Part shown: in pieces, positions 23,505 through 34,539 of the stretch
Position numbering within the stretch: position 1 is the first letter of the stretch
How the letters are laid out: every line of letters starts with the position of its first letter
Assembly: GCA_963383645.1 (NCBI GenBank)
Contig: OY726561.1
Coordinates: forward strand, 31,910,826 to 31,974,825
From: Muscardinus avellanarius
Lineage: Eukaryota; Chordata; Mammalia; Rodentia; Gliridae
Length of the DNA stretch: 64,000 nt
Direction: 5' to 3'
Position numbers and translations under genes: made by a program
The notes under the pieces: generated by a model
What the model saw: only the letters and a program-made list of their open reading frames with translations
Told to the model about the DNA's origin: nothing
The model's database searches: none

Positions 23505-23650
23505 TTTACTGGAAATTGAACCCAGACCTATTTTACTCTTATTTAGAAACAGTCTTGTTAAGTTATAGTGTGTTGGCCTTGAACCTGCAATTCTTCTGTC
23601 TTAGCCTCAGAAGTCCTGGGATAACAAGTGTGCACCACTGCACCCAACTT
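23505..23650 (-). mobile_element. B1-ID SINE, strongly diverged
   Basis: tttactggaaattgaaccca, then gacctattttactcttattt and agaaacagtcttgttaagtt, and a B1 half (ttagcctcagaagtcctggg ... accactgcacccaac). Most of the ID half is deleted. Preceded by a GA-rich run. Confidence 0.7.
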
Positions 23651-24664
23651 CAAAGGAAAAATTAATTTGCTTCCATGTAGTTTGTTTTTCTATCTTCCAA
23701 ATTAAAATAAATACACTAATAACCAAACTTTTTCAAAAAAACCCAAGTTGAAAGTAAAATAAATGAAATCAGAAGAAAGGGAAGAAGCAGCCTAAAATAT
23801 CTTTCAAGATAATGTCTACCTCACTCTGACAATTGGGCACTGACAGTTTCTAGAAAACTTTTAGTTCACAGCAAGCATTTTAAATCTTTCATACCTATAT
23901 TATTAATATACCTAGGTTTATTTTCTAAGAAAAAAAATTTTAAATGAAATATAAGCAATTTTATACTTCCAGATAGATCTTATAATTGCACAAGCTTGCC
24001 TTGCAAAAAATTATATTACACAAAGAAACACTCGTTATAGAAGTGCTGAAAGGTACAGAACTTAAACTGTCAAGTTAACTGGCTTTGCTGTCCTCATTAA
24101 ATTAATCTGAACAGAACACTATCTCTTTAAGGCTGGGGAAGTATTGTGCTGATGAGCCAGGGACGGCCCACCAATTGGCAGACCCATTGGGTGATAAATG
24201 TCCAAGGACCTCTAGGCTGACGACACATTTTTCATCATTAATCTAGCCCATTGTAACCAGGGCCACTCACATTGATTCGAACTAGGGGGCATCATCTGCT
24301 GTTAAGAGGGTGATGACTCGCTAAAAATGAAGGCCTGAAACTAATCAGATATATTTAGAGCCTTCCCTGCAACTTGCTGGGCGAGCAGCAGTGGCCAGCC
24401 AACAAGAGAACAGGCAGGTAGTAAGGTGCTCCTGGCTTTCTATGGGAATGTGAGAAAGCCATTTGGAAGCCTGTTGTGAAATTCCAGCTATTACATGCCA
24501 TAGTACAGTTGTGTGTGGTACTCAGTCCAACAGGACCACACCTGAGTGTTTCATTAAAAATGTAGCTGAGAAATACCCTGCGTGTGTTTGTGTGTTTGGC
24601 CAACCCAGGAGCTTAGTTACAAAGAACAGAATTCTTCAACAAAAATCTTCTTGCAATCACTACT
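23651..24664. other. Repeat-poor non-coding DNA
   Basis: No interspersed repeat recognised; includes the 24.05-24.46 kb block listed separately. Confidence 0.5.
24050..24460. promoter_or_regulatory. Best candidate conserved enhancer-like block
   Basis: About 400 bp of balanced-composition, non-repetitive DNA in an AT-rich, repeat-poor neighbourhood. Visible motifs: CCAATTGG (24171), CCATTGGG (24184), CATCTGCTG (E-box, 24293) and TGATGACTC (AP-1-like, 24311). Short reading frames here give no recognisable protein. Conservation is not observable from one sequence, so this is inference from texture. Confidence 0.3.
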
Positions 24665-24667
24665 TGT

Positions 24668-24720
<53 letters not shown>
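24665..24720. repeat. (TG)n microsatellite
   Basis: About 27 TG units with one TA interruption near the start. Alternating purine-pyrimidine, probably length-variable. No SINE body attached on either side. Confidence 0.95.
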
Positions 24721-24721
<1 letters not shown>

Positions 24722-25273
24722 TTTATAGTACTTGGTTTAACAAGTATGCTTGATATTTACTTCACTAAATTAAAAACATTTGATGAGTTGGAGAGCATTT
24801 CTTTTTCCCTTTACAAAACTGAACAAACAATTGATTTAGCTTTTTTATTCTTTCATTTTTAACCCATTTAGTTTAGTATGTATTTTGCCAGAATATAATT
24901 AGATACATTGTAGTAGTTCAAAATATATTATTCTTTTATTTTTAGTCTTCATATCAGACTATATATGCATTTTAAGTTTTCATTATTTTAATTTATACTG
25001 ACAAAGATTGTCTCAAGTTAATTCATAGCAAGGATCCTGAAAGTCAGGATTAAGCCAACTGTGTGCCTCAGGCAAACACAGAAAAGCATGCTGTTTATTT
25101 CCTGCTTGCCCTTGATTAAACAAGATCAGGTGGAAATAAGAAATGAGTTTAAATAGTTAGGTTTATTTGTTTGAAATTTTAACTTACATAATGAGGAAAA
25201 CAACTGGAGAGAATAGAATAATAAGAAAGAAAAGGCAAATTTTAGGATGAAATTGGCTACTTAAAGTAAAAAT
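24721..25273. other. Unique non-coding DNA
   Basis: No repeat recognised, AT-rich. Confidence 0.5.
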
Positions 25274-25530
25274 GAGCTGGGTGTTGTGGTGCACACTTGT
25301 AACCTTAGCATTTGGGAGCCTGAGATAGGAGGATCATGGTTTGTGGCCAGTCTCAGCTATTTAGTGAGGTCCTTTGTAACTCAGTGAGTCCCTGTTTCAA
25401 AATAAAGAATAAAAAATAGGGCTGGGGTGTAGCTCAACGGTAGAATTCCCCTGGGTTCCATCCCCAGTACTGCAAAACAAAACAAAACAAAAAAAAACAC
25501 ACACCCAAAAACAAAAACAAAAAAAAAAAA
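25274..25530 (+). mobile_element. B1-ID dimeric SINE, older subtype, long A-rich tail
   Basis: gagctgggtgttgtggtgca head; agtctcagctatttagtgag; linker caaaataaagaataaaaaat; ID half gggctggggtgtagctcaac; a tail of (AAAAC)n, a short AC run and A10. Confidence 0.9.
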
Positions 25531-25784
25531 CTGGATAAATAATTATGTTCCTTAAAAACCAGGTTTGACTATGGAATCTGTTTGGGGCTTGTTAGTTTCA
25601 GTAACATCAAATGGGGCTAGTCAGAAAATGGCAGGACAAATAAAAATTGATCTGATTATATCCAGCCTTTCATTTTGTGCTATCAAAAGGGAGAATAGAG
25701 TAAGTTGAACTTCCAGATACCCAACAAAAAGGAAGATGAGAAGTAATTTAGCTTGCTGTGGTAAACTAAATTCACAGTTTGAAA

Positions 25785-26035
25785 GGGTCCCACATTGTAA
25801 ACCCCAGATGCTGTGAATTACACAGTTCAAAAGAGGTTTAGCAGATGGGATTCCATCAGGACCTTGAGATGGTGAGATTCTGTTAGAATAGGTAGGGCCT
25901 ATCTAGTAAAACGAGACCTTAAGAGTGGAAGCCAATTTCCTTCTGTACTTGGAGGAAATGTAGAACTGTAAAGGCGACACAAAGAAATGCACACTGCTAA
26001 CTTTGAAGCTGAGGAAGTGACCACACTTTGAGTTT
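25785..26035 (+). mobile_element. MaLR (MLT1-type) LTR, diverged
   Basis: ctgtgaattacacagttcaa, ggtttagcagatgggattcc, ccttgagatggtgagattct and ataggtagggcctatctagt follow the MLT1 order (gtgaccttatttgg, ctttgcagatgtaatt, gggtgggccctaaatcc). Non-coding solo LTR remnant. Confidence 0.55.
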
Positions 26036-26079
26036 AGCTATTTGTTTATTTAACAGGAGCCAGAAGTTTGAACTGATCT

Positions 26080-26165
26080 TGGTTGTATCCCTGGTTCCAA
26101 GCACAGTGCCTGAAACATAGTAGGTGTTTAGTAAACATGTTGTTGGATGAATGAATGAGCAGATA
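26080..26165 (+). mobile_element. L2 3'-end fragment
   Basis: tggttccaagcacagtgcct, aaacatagtaggtgtttagt and tgttggatgaatgaatgagc match the L2 3' end (agcacagtgcctggcacatagtaggcgctcaataaatgtttgttgaatgaatg). MIR shares part of this motif, but the gaatgaatg end favours L2. Confidence 0.6.
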
Positions 26166-26484
26166 AGTAAATAAATGCTAGAGAAGATATATTTTTAAAA
26201 TTTGATGACCTATAAACATAAAAGAAATGTTATTCCCCCCTGGCCATTTTCCTCATTTATTTATAAATAAATAAATCTCACCGCTCATTATATCAATGAA
26301 AAGAACACATTTTGTTTTTAGTCTGTATGAGCTTTCCCCCAGCTAAATAAAATTTCTCCTTTTGACTGAGACTTTCTGTCATCTTGTACTCAGAACTCCA
26401 GCTGACAGAGAAAGAGCTGATGTAAGGAAGATCTATCATCTATATATCTACACAGATGTATATTCCTTCAGACTCAAGGCTTAT

Positions 26485-26942
26485 TATGGTTTGAAGCTAG
26501 GATGTCCCCGAGAAAAACCCATGTGCTAACAGTTTAACAGTATTCAGAGGTGAAATAATTGAAACGGTTTTAAACTCTTCAGTGGTAAACCCACAGATGG
26601 ATTTATAGTATTGGACTTACAGGGTGATAATAATAGTAATAATAATAAAGGGCTTACTGTGTGGTAAATGTAGGAAGTATGTGGAGGAAGGGTGAGGAGG
26701 TAGGTAACTATGGACATGATATTGTGACTATATCTACCCCTGGTTCCTTCTTTTCTTTTTCTGCTTTCTGGATTTATAGAATAGTGTTCTTCTGCCACAC
26801 CCTGCCAGCATGATGTTTCTGCTTTAGAGCTAGTCAGTCATGGACTGAGCCTCAGAAACTGTTAGCCCAATTGAACCTTTCCTCCTCTACATTGTTCTTA
26901 CTGGGTACTTTGCACATAGTGATTAAAAATCTGACTAATACA
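26485..26942 (+). mobile_element. ERVL-MaLR solo LTR (rodent ORR1/MT-like)
   Basis: Starts tatggtttgaagctaggatg, continues through tctgctttctggatttatag, gccacaccctgccagcatga and tgaacctttcctcctctaca, and ends ctgactaatacaa. This matches the rodent MaLR LTR layout from its tgtggtttga start to its gactaataca end. An internal AAT-repeat (26624-26648) expands it. No internal retroviral region adjoins. Confidence 0.7.
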
Positions 26943-28473
26943 AGGCCTGAAAGTCAGATGTGCCTATAATAATCCTGCCAATGCTTGGCATTCAAAGGCA
27001 GACAAGGCACTTGAGGTCCATTTCTTCATGGACCTTTTCTATTGGGCGAAAAACAAAACTAGAGCAATCCATCTTCAAAGAAATTAAAGGTCCTAATAAA
27101 TATTGGAAAGAAATTATATGTTATGATAGAAATTAGCAGGGAAGCTTGATCAGGTGGTCAGCACTGAAGTAGAATATTTAAGTTGAAAACTGAGGATGAG
27201 AAATAATCTGTTTATAAAGTCTCTCCAAGGAAGAGAATTCTAGAGAAATGAAACTACATGCTTAAGATTCTGAAACTGAGAAAGCAATTGGCTAACTTAA
27301 GGATCTGAAAGATGATCTTGAAGCTTGAAATCTGTAAACAGTCCCTAAAGTTATCTAATGCTAGTGTAAAAGGTTATGTGAGCCTGTGCATAGTGGGGCA
27401 TTTGAAGCCCAAGGAAAATGTTCTTTTTACATACGTGTGGCTTCTTTTGGCCAGATCCCAAAATGATTCTTAGAAAGATATTTCATTTCAACAAGTATCT
27501 ATAGAAACATGCTCTGAGTTCAAGTGGTTGGCAACCAGTGATAAACTTTAAATGAAGTACTCTCAAACAGCCCAGACCCAGGGGAGATAGATGTGTAAAC
27601 AGATAATTACAATACAGTGTGATACATATAAATGACATGATAATCAATAGTAATGACTCCCAGTGGAGTAATATTCAGTGGTGGATAAAGCGAAGTGTTA
27701 TCCCCTCTGGTGAAAGATATTTTATAATCTCTTGCAAAATTTCTTCCTGAATTTTGATCTTTTTGTGTCTGTACTTATCACTTGACTCCATCTTTCATGT
27801 GATTCTTTTTTCCTCATTCTTTATGCATTCAATATTTTAGTCTAATAAAGCTTGAATATTAAGAGCCTTGCGCATCTCCATGGGAAAACAAGGTAAAGAG
27901 TCTGATAGATCCCTAGTTGGGGAACCGAAGATGTGAAAAGTGTTTGCTGATGGTATAGGCACAATCAATTGTAAGTCTACTAAATTGCAGTTTCCAGGAA
28001 GCCAAAACTAGGTAGTCTTAAAAACAATCATGAGTTTTAAATATATTTAAATGATCTTAAATTTATTAATTTTTAATAAAGCTCAGATATTTTTATTATA
28101 TATTAATACTCTGTGATTTCTTAGCTGAAATGGTCAACCTCTTGTACCTCAGCTGACCTATCCACAGAGAACAATCAGCAATTCACGCTATTTTCATTCT
28201 GATGGACTTACTCTTTTTTTCCAAATAAATGGCTGAAGCACTAGAGCTTTATGAATTGAAATGGAAATTTTATCATTCTATGTCTTGAAAGTAAGGACTA
28301 ATTGAAAAAGGCATGATTATATTAGTCTAAAATTAAAAATCCTCTATTTTTAGAAATACAGACCACTACTATATATAGCTATCTATTCTATGAAAGGGGA
28401 TTGCATTTAGAAGATGTCAATAGGACTTTCATTTTAACATTATTTCAGTGTTTTATAATTAAATAATAGTGCT
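26943..28473. other. Non-coding DNA between two LTRs
   Basis: No gene. Segments near 27.16-27.30 and 27.5-27.65 kb have the feel of ancient LINE or MIR-associated repeats but are too diverged to name. Confidence 0.4.
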
Positions 28474-28741
28474 TATGGTTTAGATCTGGAATGTTCCTCC
28501 AAAGGCTTGAAAGCCTGATCCATAATGTAGCAATTTTAAGAGGTGGAGCTTTGGGGAAAGTTATTTGATCATGAAGGCTCTGAAATCATCAATATCCAAT
28601 GGACTGTTGGGAGGTAAGACCTAGTCGAAGCAGGTCACTGGAGTGTGTTTTGAGAGCACTTGTCTTCTCCCTGGCCCCTTCCTCTCTCTTTCTCTCTCCC
28701 TCCTTCTCTCTTCTTTTTTCTCTTTCCTCTCTCCTCTTTTA
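28474..28741 (+). mobile_element. ERVL-MaLR LTR, 3'-truncated
   Basis: tatggtttagatctggaatg, ttcctccaaaggcttgaaag, aagaggtggagctttgggga and taagacctagtcgaagcagg match the first half of the same LTR type as 26485-26942. It then runs into a 60-bp pyrimidine tract (28677-28741) and stops. Confidence 0.6.
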
Positions 28742-28812
28742 GAGTTATCTTACCTTTGAACTTCTACATCCATGTAGCTAGCATTACAGACATATGCTAC
28801 TGTGCTCAACTG
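28742..28812 (-). mobile_element. B1-type SINE remnant
   Basis: catgtagctagcattacaga, then catatgctactgtgctcaac, is the antisense head of a B1-like SINE. Heavily diverged and incomplete. Confidence 0.45.
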
Positions 28813-29177
28813 GTTGTTTAACAGCTAGTATTAGTTCCTTGAAAAAATAAAATAAAAGTAAATATATGTTTCAAAATCTACAGTAAGAAACAGAGTGTAC
28901 TACCAGCAGTTAAACTTCTAAATATTGTTTATCTTTTAATTATACCCTAATTTTCAAGAACAAAACAAATTATATATGGCCTAAGGTGTTTTACCAACTT
29001 AAAATTACACATCTAGATTACTCACAGATTTCCAGGATTAAAAAAAAATATGCATGCAAGCTATTTAGAGCTAATTAAAGAGTGTATGTGATTCCCACTT
29101 AATCCACATTTTTAATTATAGCAATAACTCTAATTCCTCCAATCCCAAGTAGGTGTGCACAAATTGAAAATCAAAAA
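28813..29177. other. Unique non-coding DNA
   Basis: AT-rich, no recognised element. Confidence 0.5.
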
Positions 29178-29270
29178 GGGCTGGGGATATTGTTCAGTAG
29201 TAGAGCACTCATCTCATCTACTGAGCATGAGGCCCTAGGTTTGATCCCCAGCACGACAAAAAAAAAAAAA
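29178..29270 (+). mobile_element. ID element with A13 tail
   Basis: gggctggggatattgttcag, tagtagagcactcatctcat, ctgagcatgaggccctaggt, ttgatccccagcacgac and a poly-A tail: a complete simple ID element of the tRNA-Ala/BC1 type. The B-box-like ggtttgatccc is present. Confidence 0.85.
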
Positions 29271-30874
29271 GTCAAAGAAAGAGTAGAAAATAACATCAAA
29301 TGTCAGAGAGAAACCAGTCAACTATGAAATTAGTGGTCACTGGGCTTTTCTCTGAATCTCAACCATATGTTACAAACTGCAATAGACACATTTTCTGCAG
29401 TGTACAGCACTTCTGCCTCATGAAACTTTATTCTAATTTACTCCATCTGGTTACATCTATCTTTTAAAATAATGGAAAAATGCTGAATGGTTTGAAGAAA
29501 GACAAATTAGTGCTATTTTAGGAGGATGACAGTAGTAAAACTACTAATATTTTTATGTACATGAATCATCCTTATCATTAAATATTAGATAAATGACCTG
29601 GGCAGAAGGTTGTTCCAAAATATAGCTGTCATTCCTGTCCTTAAAAGTTTATTATTTATTTTAAAATTATTCTTCATAGACAATTTTGTTTACCTTAGCA
29701 TGAATAATGGAGTCAATCTAAAAGGTCTCAACTTATTGCCTGCCTTCCTTTCTTCCTTACTAACCTCTTTTTCTCCTTGCCTCCTTTCTTTCACTCTCTT
29801 CCTTCCAACTTTCTCTCTTTTTCCTTCATAAAATATTAATTTTGTTGCCTATAAATTATATTTTGTGTGATTGTACCAGTTCCATGAAATAAAATCACAC
29901 CCTATCCCAAGATCCTAATTTCAGACAATAATGCACCAGATAAAGTACTAAACAAACAAACAAACAAAAAGCCCTTCAGACAGAAAATACTCAAGGATAA
30001 TATTTAAGTGTCGTGGCTCCAAATTTTTCAACAGAGATGCCTTCATACACAATGACTGTTACCATGCAGACTCTCATGTGCTTATAGGAATGGAGCTTGT
30101 TTTTGGCCACAAAGCATTTTTTAATACCAAGGTACATTGTAAAGTCACTTGATATTTGGAGGAAGATACATTGCCCTGTTAGGGCCCTATAGTTTGTAAT
30201 TTGTTGTCTTACTGTGTTCAGAGAATTGAGTAAAGCATATAATATCTCCATTGCCACATAGGCTAAAAATAAAATAAATTGACATAAATGTACTACCTAG
30301 ACATGCGAAGATTTCAATATGTGAAACATATTTTGCTAGAAGGTCACCTAACTCACTTTTCAATTTTGTTTATTAATATGATGTAATAATCTTGGTGTGA
30401 AGATGTAATGGGAATAACTTTTCACCCCCATCCTCAGTAGTGGGATACTAAGTTTATGGCATTTTGTGAGTTTACAAGTAATCTTAGGTTAGGATTCTAT
30501 TTCTTTCCTAGAATGCTTATGACATGAAAAGCTAAATCAAGTTTCACATCTTGGTAGTGAAAAGCAGAGTAAGGAAGATTGACATGTAACTAGGGCATCG
30601 GAAACCAAAGATGATGGTGGTATTTAAAACTTCAGCTTCTATGTGTTGGGCCATACTTTTTATATGAAAGTTATTTAATCAAACTAACCTTTTTTAAGAA
30701 ACCAAATGCAAATTTATTATTTACATATTTTCATTTTTTCCTCTCTTATTGACTAATGTTTTTATTGAAAGATACTTTAAAGCTTTTCTGTCTTAACCTA
30801 ATTTCATGGTGATTGTGTTGATAGTGGCAGCTGAAATTGCCACTGCTGGAATTGCTTTACCTGTCTTCTGTCAC
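29271..30874. other. Unique non-coding DNA with a pyrimidine-rich stretch
   Basis: 29741-29829 is a degenerate TTCC/TCTTT pyrimidine tract on the plus strand. Otherwise no repeat or gene recognised. Confidence 0.5.
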
Positions 30875-31012
30875 TCACTCTGCAATGCAACTCTAGGAGA
30901 TAGGACTTTAATCATTACCATCTTGTAGATTAGCAAAGGAAAGCACAAATGAATTATTATTACCTTCAAAGCCACACAGCTCTCAAAGTGTATGCTCTTA
31001 ACCATAATACAA
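30875..31012 (-). mobile_element. MIR SINE, antisense
   Basis: gcaactctaggagataggac, taccatcttgtagattagca and aagccacacagctctcaaag, then gctcttaaccataataca, follow the antisense MIR consensus (gaggtaggtactat, cattttacagatgagg, gtcacacagctagtaag, gctcttaaccactac). Confidence 0.65.
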
Positions 31013-31609
31013 GGTTGTCTCTCTCCATGAAAAGTAACTTAACAGCAAGGTCTGTCTTTGGTCCTCTCTGTCTCTTAGGATAAAAGAAGACCCATAATTT
31101 GGCTTGGCTTTAACCTCAGGAATGAATTGTAAATAGGAGGTTAATCTGCTTTTCAATAGAATATAAGTGCGAATAACTTACTACCTTAATTATTTAAAAT
31201 ATATTGGAGGGTCTAAGTTGAGGCAGGGCCCCCAGCAAACCTGTATTTCTTCTAAAGGATTTTAGTGGAGCAGCTAGAGATGCAGGACCCGCAACCAAGT
31301 GTCCTTTTTTTAGTCCTGTGCCTGCTTCTTAAGCATTCAACAATGGTTCACCAGAGCCACTTCGATGTTAACATTGCATCCAGTGGATGCAACCAAATAC
31401 ATGACTTTCTTAGCAGAAAAATACTTCTTCATATCATCCAAGACCTCAGTCTTTTTATTTCTAAAAATAATTTTCTCTGATGGTAAAATTAAAAGGTAAT
31501 GTTGGATTAAAGATCAAGTTCTTTTCTGCCAACAAAAATATAAAATAAATTTTATAATCTATTTATGACAATACATTTTATAGCCCTAAGTGTCATATTT
31601 TTATATTAC
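31013..31609. other. Unique non-coding DNA
   Basis: No repeat recognised. The 71-codon frame at 31265-31480 has no family resemblance. Confidence 0.45.
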
Positions 31610-31625
31610 AGAATTAATACTTTTA

Positions 31626-31816
31626 GCCGGGCGTGGTGGCGCACACTTGTAATCCTCACGCTTGGGAGGCGGAGACAGGAGGATCGTGCAGGTTCGAAGC
31701 CAGCCGCACTGGCTTAAGAGACCCTGTTTCCAAATAAAAATATTAAAAAATAGGTCTGGGAGTGTAGACTGGAGGTAGAAGAACTCCCAAAAACCCCAGT
31801 ACCACACACACAAAAA
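31626..31816 (+). mobile_element. B1-ID SINE, hairpin subtype, perfect 16-bp TSD
   Basis: Intact head gccgggcgtggtggcgcaca, a canonical B-box-like GGTTCGAAGCC, the inverted repeat aagccagccgcactggctt, and an ID half ending ccccagtaccac. AGAATTAATACTTTTA is repeated on both sides (31610-31625 and 31817-31832). High CpG retention and an exact TSD suggest a young copy. Confidence 0.96.
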
Positions 31817-31848
31817 AGAATTAATACTTTTAAAATATCTATATGTTT

Positions 31849-32040
31849 GTCAGGCATGGTGGCGCACACTTGTAATCCCAGAACTTGGGAGGCAGACACA
31901 GGAGGATCACACAGGTTTGAAGCCAGCCCCAGCTACTTAGTGAGGTCCTGTTTCCAAATACAATATAAAATAGGTCTGGGAGTATAGCCCGGAGATAGAA
32001 AATCCACTGGGTTCCAACCCATTGTACCACACTCACAAAA
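31849..32040 (+). mobile_element. B1-ID SINE, same orientation, directly behind the previous copy
   Basis: gtcaggcatggtggcgcaca head; agccccagctacttagtgag (the non-hairpin subtype); linker aaatacaatataaaatag; ID half. Possible TSD TATATGTTT versus TCATGTTT is imperfect (31840-31848 and 32046-32053). Independent insertion, not a tandem duplicate, since the subtypes differ. Confidence 0.9.
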
Positions 32041-32053
32041 AATCCTCATGTTT

Positions 32054-32574
32054 AAATCTGTATTTAAATCTTGTTAGACTTTTAGTCTTCCCCCTAATTC
32101 TAATACAAATAGAAAAATGTCAAATTTTCTAGAACATATATTTTTTTCATTGTGTGAATTATAATTGATTATTAAATATCCACCTGATAGTATTTTATAT
32201 GCTTTCATATTTTCTCAATCATTATAAATGTGTAAGAAGCTAACAAAATAAGATCCAGAACAGATTATCCATATTGTTCTTCCAAAAGAAGTGTTTCATA
32301 CCGGCCAGACTAATCAGAAATTTTTATAAGGGTGGTAGAAATGAGTTATAATTCATACCAGAAGTTCAATTATATATACTCATACATCATCTTAATAAGT
32401 TATGCTAGTAGAGAAATTATTGTGCCTTTTCAATGTATAGGCAAAAACTTAATACAGATCTTTGATGAAAAGGCAAATAATAAAATATATACAATACGCA
32501 GAAAACTTTTTAGAAGTAAAACATGCATATGATCAGGGTTGTGGAAAGAGTGGATCTATTTCCTAGGACTACAG
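32054..32574. other. Unique non-coding DNA
   Basis: AT-rich, no element recognised. Confidence 0.5.
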
Positions 32575-33036
32575 TGTTAGCCAGCTTTCTTGTCACCGTG
32601 ACAAAATACCTGCGATAACTTAATAGAAGGGAAAGTTCATTTTGCCTCATGGTTTCAGAGGTTTGGGACCATGATCAATTGGCTCCATTATTTCTGAGCC
32701 TGTGGTAAGGCAGGGAAGGCATGAAGGAGCAAAACCATTCAATTCCATAAAGGGGAGAGGGGGAGAGGAAAAGGGAGAGAGAGGGAAAGGGAGAAAGAAG
32801 GAGGAGGAAGAAGGCAGAGGAAGAAGGAGGAGAAAGAGGAGAAGGAGAAGAAGAAGAAGAGAGGGAAAGAGACCAGGATCTCAATATCTCTTTGAAGGAC
32901 ATGCCATCAGAGAACTCACTTCTTTCCACTGGCACCACCTCCTAACAACCCACCTCCCAGCAGCAACACCACAGATTGGCAACCAAGCCTTTAACACATA
33001 TGTGGCCTGTGCAAGACATTCTATATCTAAACTCCA
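32575..33036 (-). mobile_element. ERVL-MaLR solo LTR (rodent ORR1/MT-like), antisense
   Basis: tgttagccagctttcttgtc, accgtgacaaaatacctgcg, ttttgcctcatggtttcaga and aagcctttaacacatatgtg are the complement of the rodent MaLR LTR. The complement of its start (ctatatctaaactcca) lies at the right end, so the boundaries read TG...CA. A 124-bp purine tract has grown inside. No 5-bp TSD found. Confidence 0.65.
32749..32872. repeat. 124-bp purine tract with one pyrimidine
   Basis: Only A and G on the plus strand, apart from one C at 32815. Mixed GGGAGA, GGA and GAA units. It lies inside the MaLR LTR at the position where the consensus is gagagaga-rich. Triplex (H-DNA) forming potential by composition. 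Confidence 0.9.
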
Positions 33037-33059
33037 GCATCTGCTCTAAAAACCTACCT

Positions 33060-33425
33060 GAAAATAGGAGACTTAAAACAACAGAAATCCATTCCCTTAC
33101 AGTTTGGAAGACTGGAAGCTTGAAATCAAGGTAATGTAAGGCCACGTTCTCTCTGTGTCTCCTGGGGAAGAAGGATGTTTCTTGTCTTTTTCAGTTTCTT
33201 GTAGTCATAGGTATTCCTTGGTTTGGCTGGATATCTCCGATCTCTGCCTTCTCTTCACATGGTTATCTTCCCTTCGGTTGAGTTTCTTCCTGTGTATGTC
33301 TCTTCTGTTCCTATATGGACTGTAGTCATATTAGATGAAGGGTCCACCCTAATCCACTATGGCCTCATCTTAACCTGATTATTTCTGCAAAAAACGTATT
33401 TCAAATAAGGTTATATTTACAGTTC
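33060..33425 (-). mobile_element. MaLR (MLT1-type) LTR, antisense
   Basis: cttaaaacaacagaaatcca, acagtttggaagactggaag, tgaaatcaaggtaatgtaag, gaagggtccaccctaatcca and ggcctcatcttaacctgatt follow the MLT1 consensus in antisense almost throughout. The last ~60 bp is missing where the L1 begins. Confidence 0.8.
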
Positions 33426-34232
33426 TTGTTCTATATTTATTTTTATTCTTTTATTGGTGACCTGTAATTAGAAATCTTAGTGAGGTTAATAGATACAGAC
33501 ATGTCTGCATACAGCAGTTAGTATATGCTTCCCACAACCCACCCTCTTCCCCCTTCTCTCTTCCTGTACATGTTGGTGAAATTGGTAGTGATAACTTTAT
33601 ATAGGGACATAGCATTATTTGAACTCTTTTCTTCCTGAATTCCCTATTTCTCCCCTTCCCACATCCCTCCCCTAACTCCATTCCTCTATCCAGCTTGGCT
33701 CTCTTTCCTTGTTTATTCAAAGTCTCTTATATTTCCTGTTGTGTCTCTAGCTTACATGAAAGAGAACATAGGAGCCCTGACTTTCTGAGACTGGCAGATT
33801 TTACTTGTCAGGATATTTTATAGTTCTATCTCTTTTACTACAAATAAAATAATTGTGTTATATATGCCTTAATAGAATCCAATTGTGTGACTATACCACA
33901 TATTATTTATCCATTTATCTCTAGAAATGGATACTTGGGTTCATTCTATAATTTGGCTATTGTAAATTTTGTGCTATGCTTATAGATATTTATGTATCAC
34001 TGTAGTGTTGACTTTAATTATTTTGGTAAGATTCTGAGAAGTGATATAGCTGGGTAATATGGTGATTTCATTCCTAGACTTTTGAGAAACTTATCTATAT
34101 GGAGGTTATACTAACATAATCCTCCCAACACTGCATAACAGTTTGTATTTACTCTCATCTTTGCCAGAATTTATTATTGTTTGTAGTTTTGATGAATGCT
34201 ATTCTAAACAGAGTTAGATGGAATCTCAGTAT

Positions 34233-34403
34233 GTAGTTTTTTTGTGTGTATGGTATTGAGGATTGAACCCAGGGACATTCTAACTCTGGGCTACACACCA
34301 TCCCTATTTCTTATTTTTTATTTTGAAAGAAGGTCTCACCAAGTTGTGAAGGCCTCACTAAATAGCTGAGGCTGGCAGAGAACCTGTGAGTCTCCTGTCT
34401 CAG
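34233..34403 (-). mobile_element. B1-ID SINE inside the old L1, 13-bp TSD, head missing
   Basis: gtgtatggtattgaggattg, ctaactctgggctacacacc, tttattttgaaagaaggtct and aactgtgagtctcctgtctcag-type B1 text, stopping before the B1 head. GGAATCTCAGTAT lies on both sides (34220-34232 and 34404-34416), so the copy was 5'-truncated on insertion. It post-dates the L1. Confidence 0.92.
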
Positions 34404-34539
34404 GGAATCTCAGTATAATTTTGATTTGCAATTAATTCCCTGATTGCTTGTGATATTGAACACAGTTTTATATGTTTATTTTTGTGTGTTTTTCTTTTGA
34501 AAAATGCTTATTCAATTTGATTGTCCATTCCTTTCTTTT

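Noticed and set aside
29178..29270. tRNA-like sequence with a B-box-like motif
   Set aside because: It is an ID SINE with poly-A tail; no cloverleaf and no intact tRNA gene. The ID halves of the dimeric SINEs were rejected for the same reason.
26485..33036. A possible endogenous retrovirus provirus, given MaLR LTRs at 26.5, 28.5 and 32.6 kb
   Set aside because: The LTRs differ in orientation and completeness, and no gag, pol or primer-binding region lies between them. They are solo LTRs.
32702..33049. 115-codon Lys/Arg/Glu-rich frame
   Set aside because: Produced by the purine tract inside a MaLR LTR; a compositional artefact.
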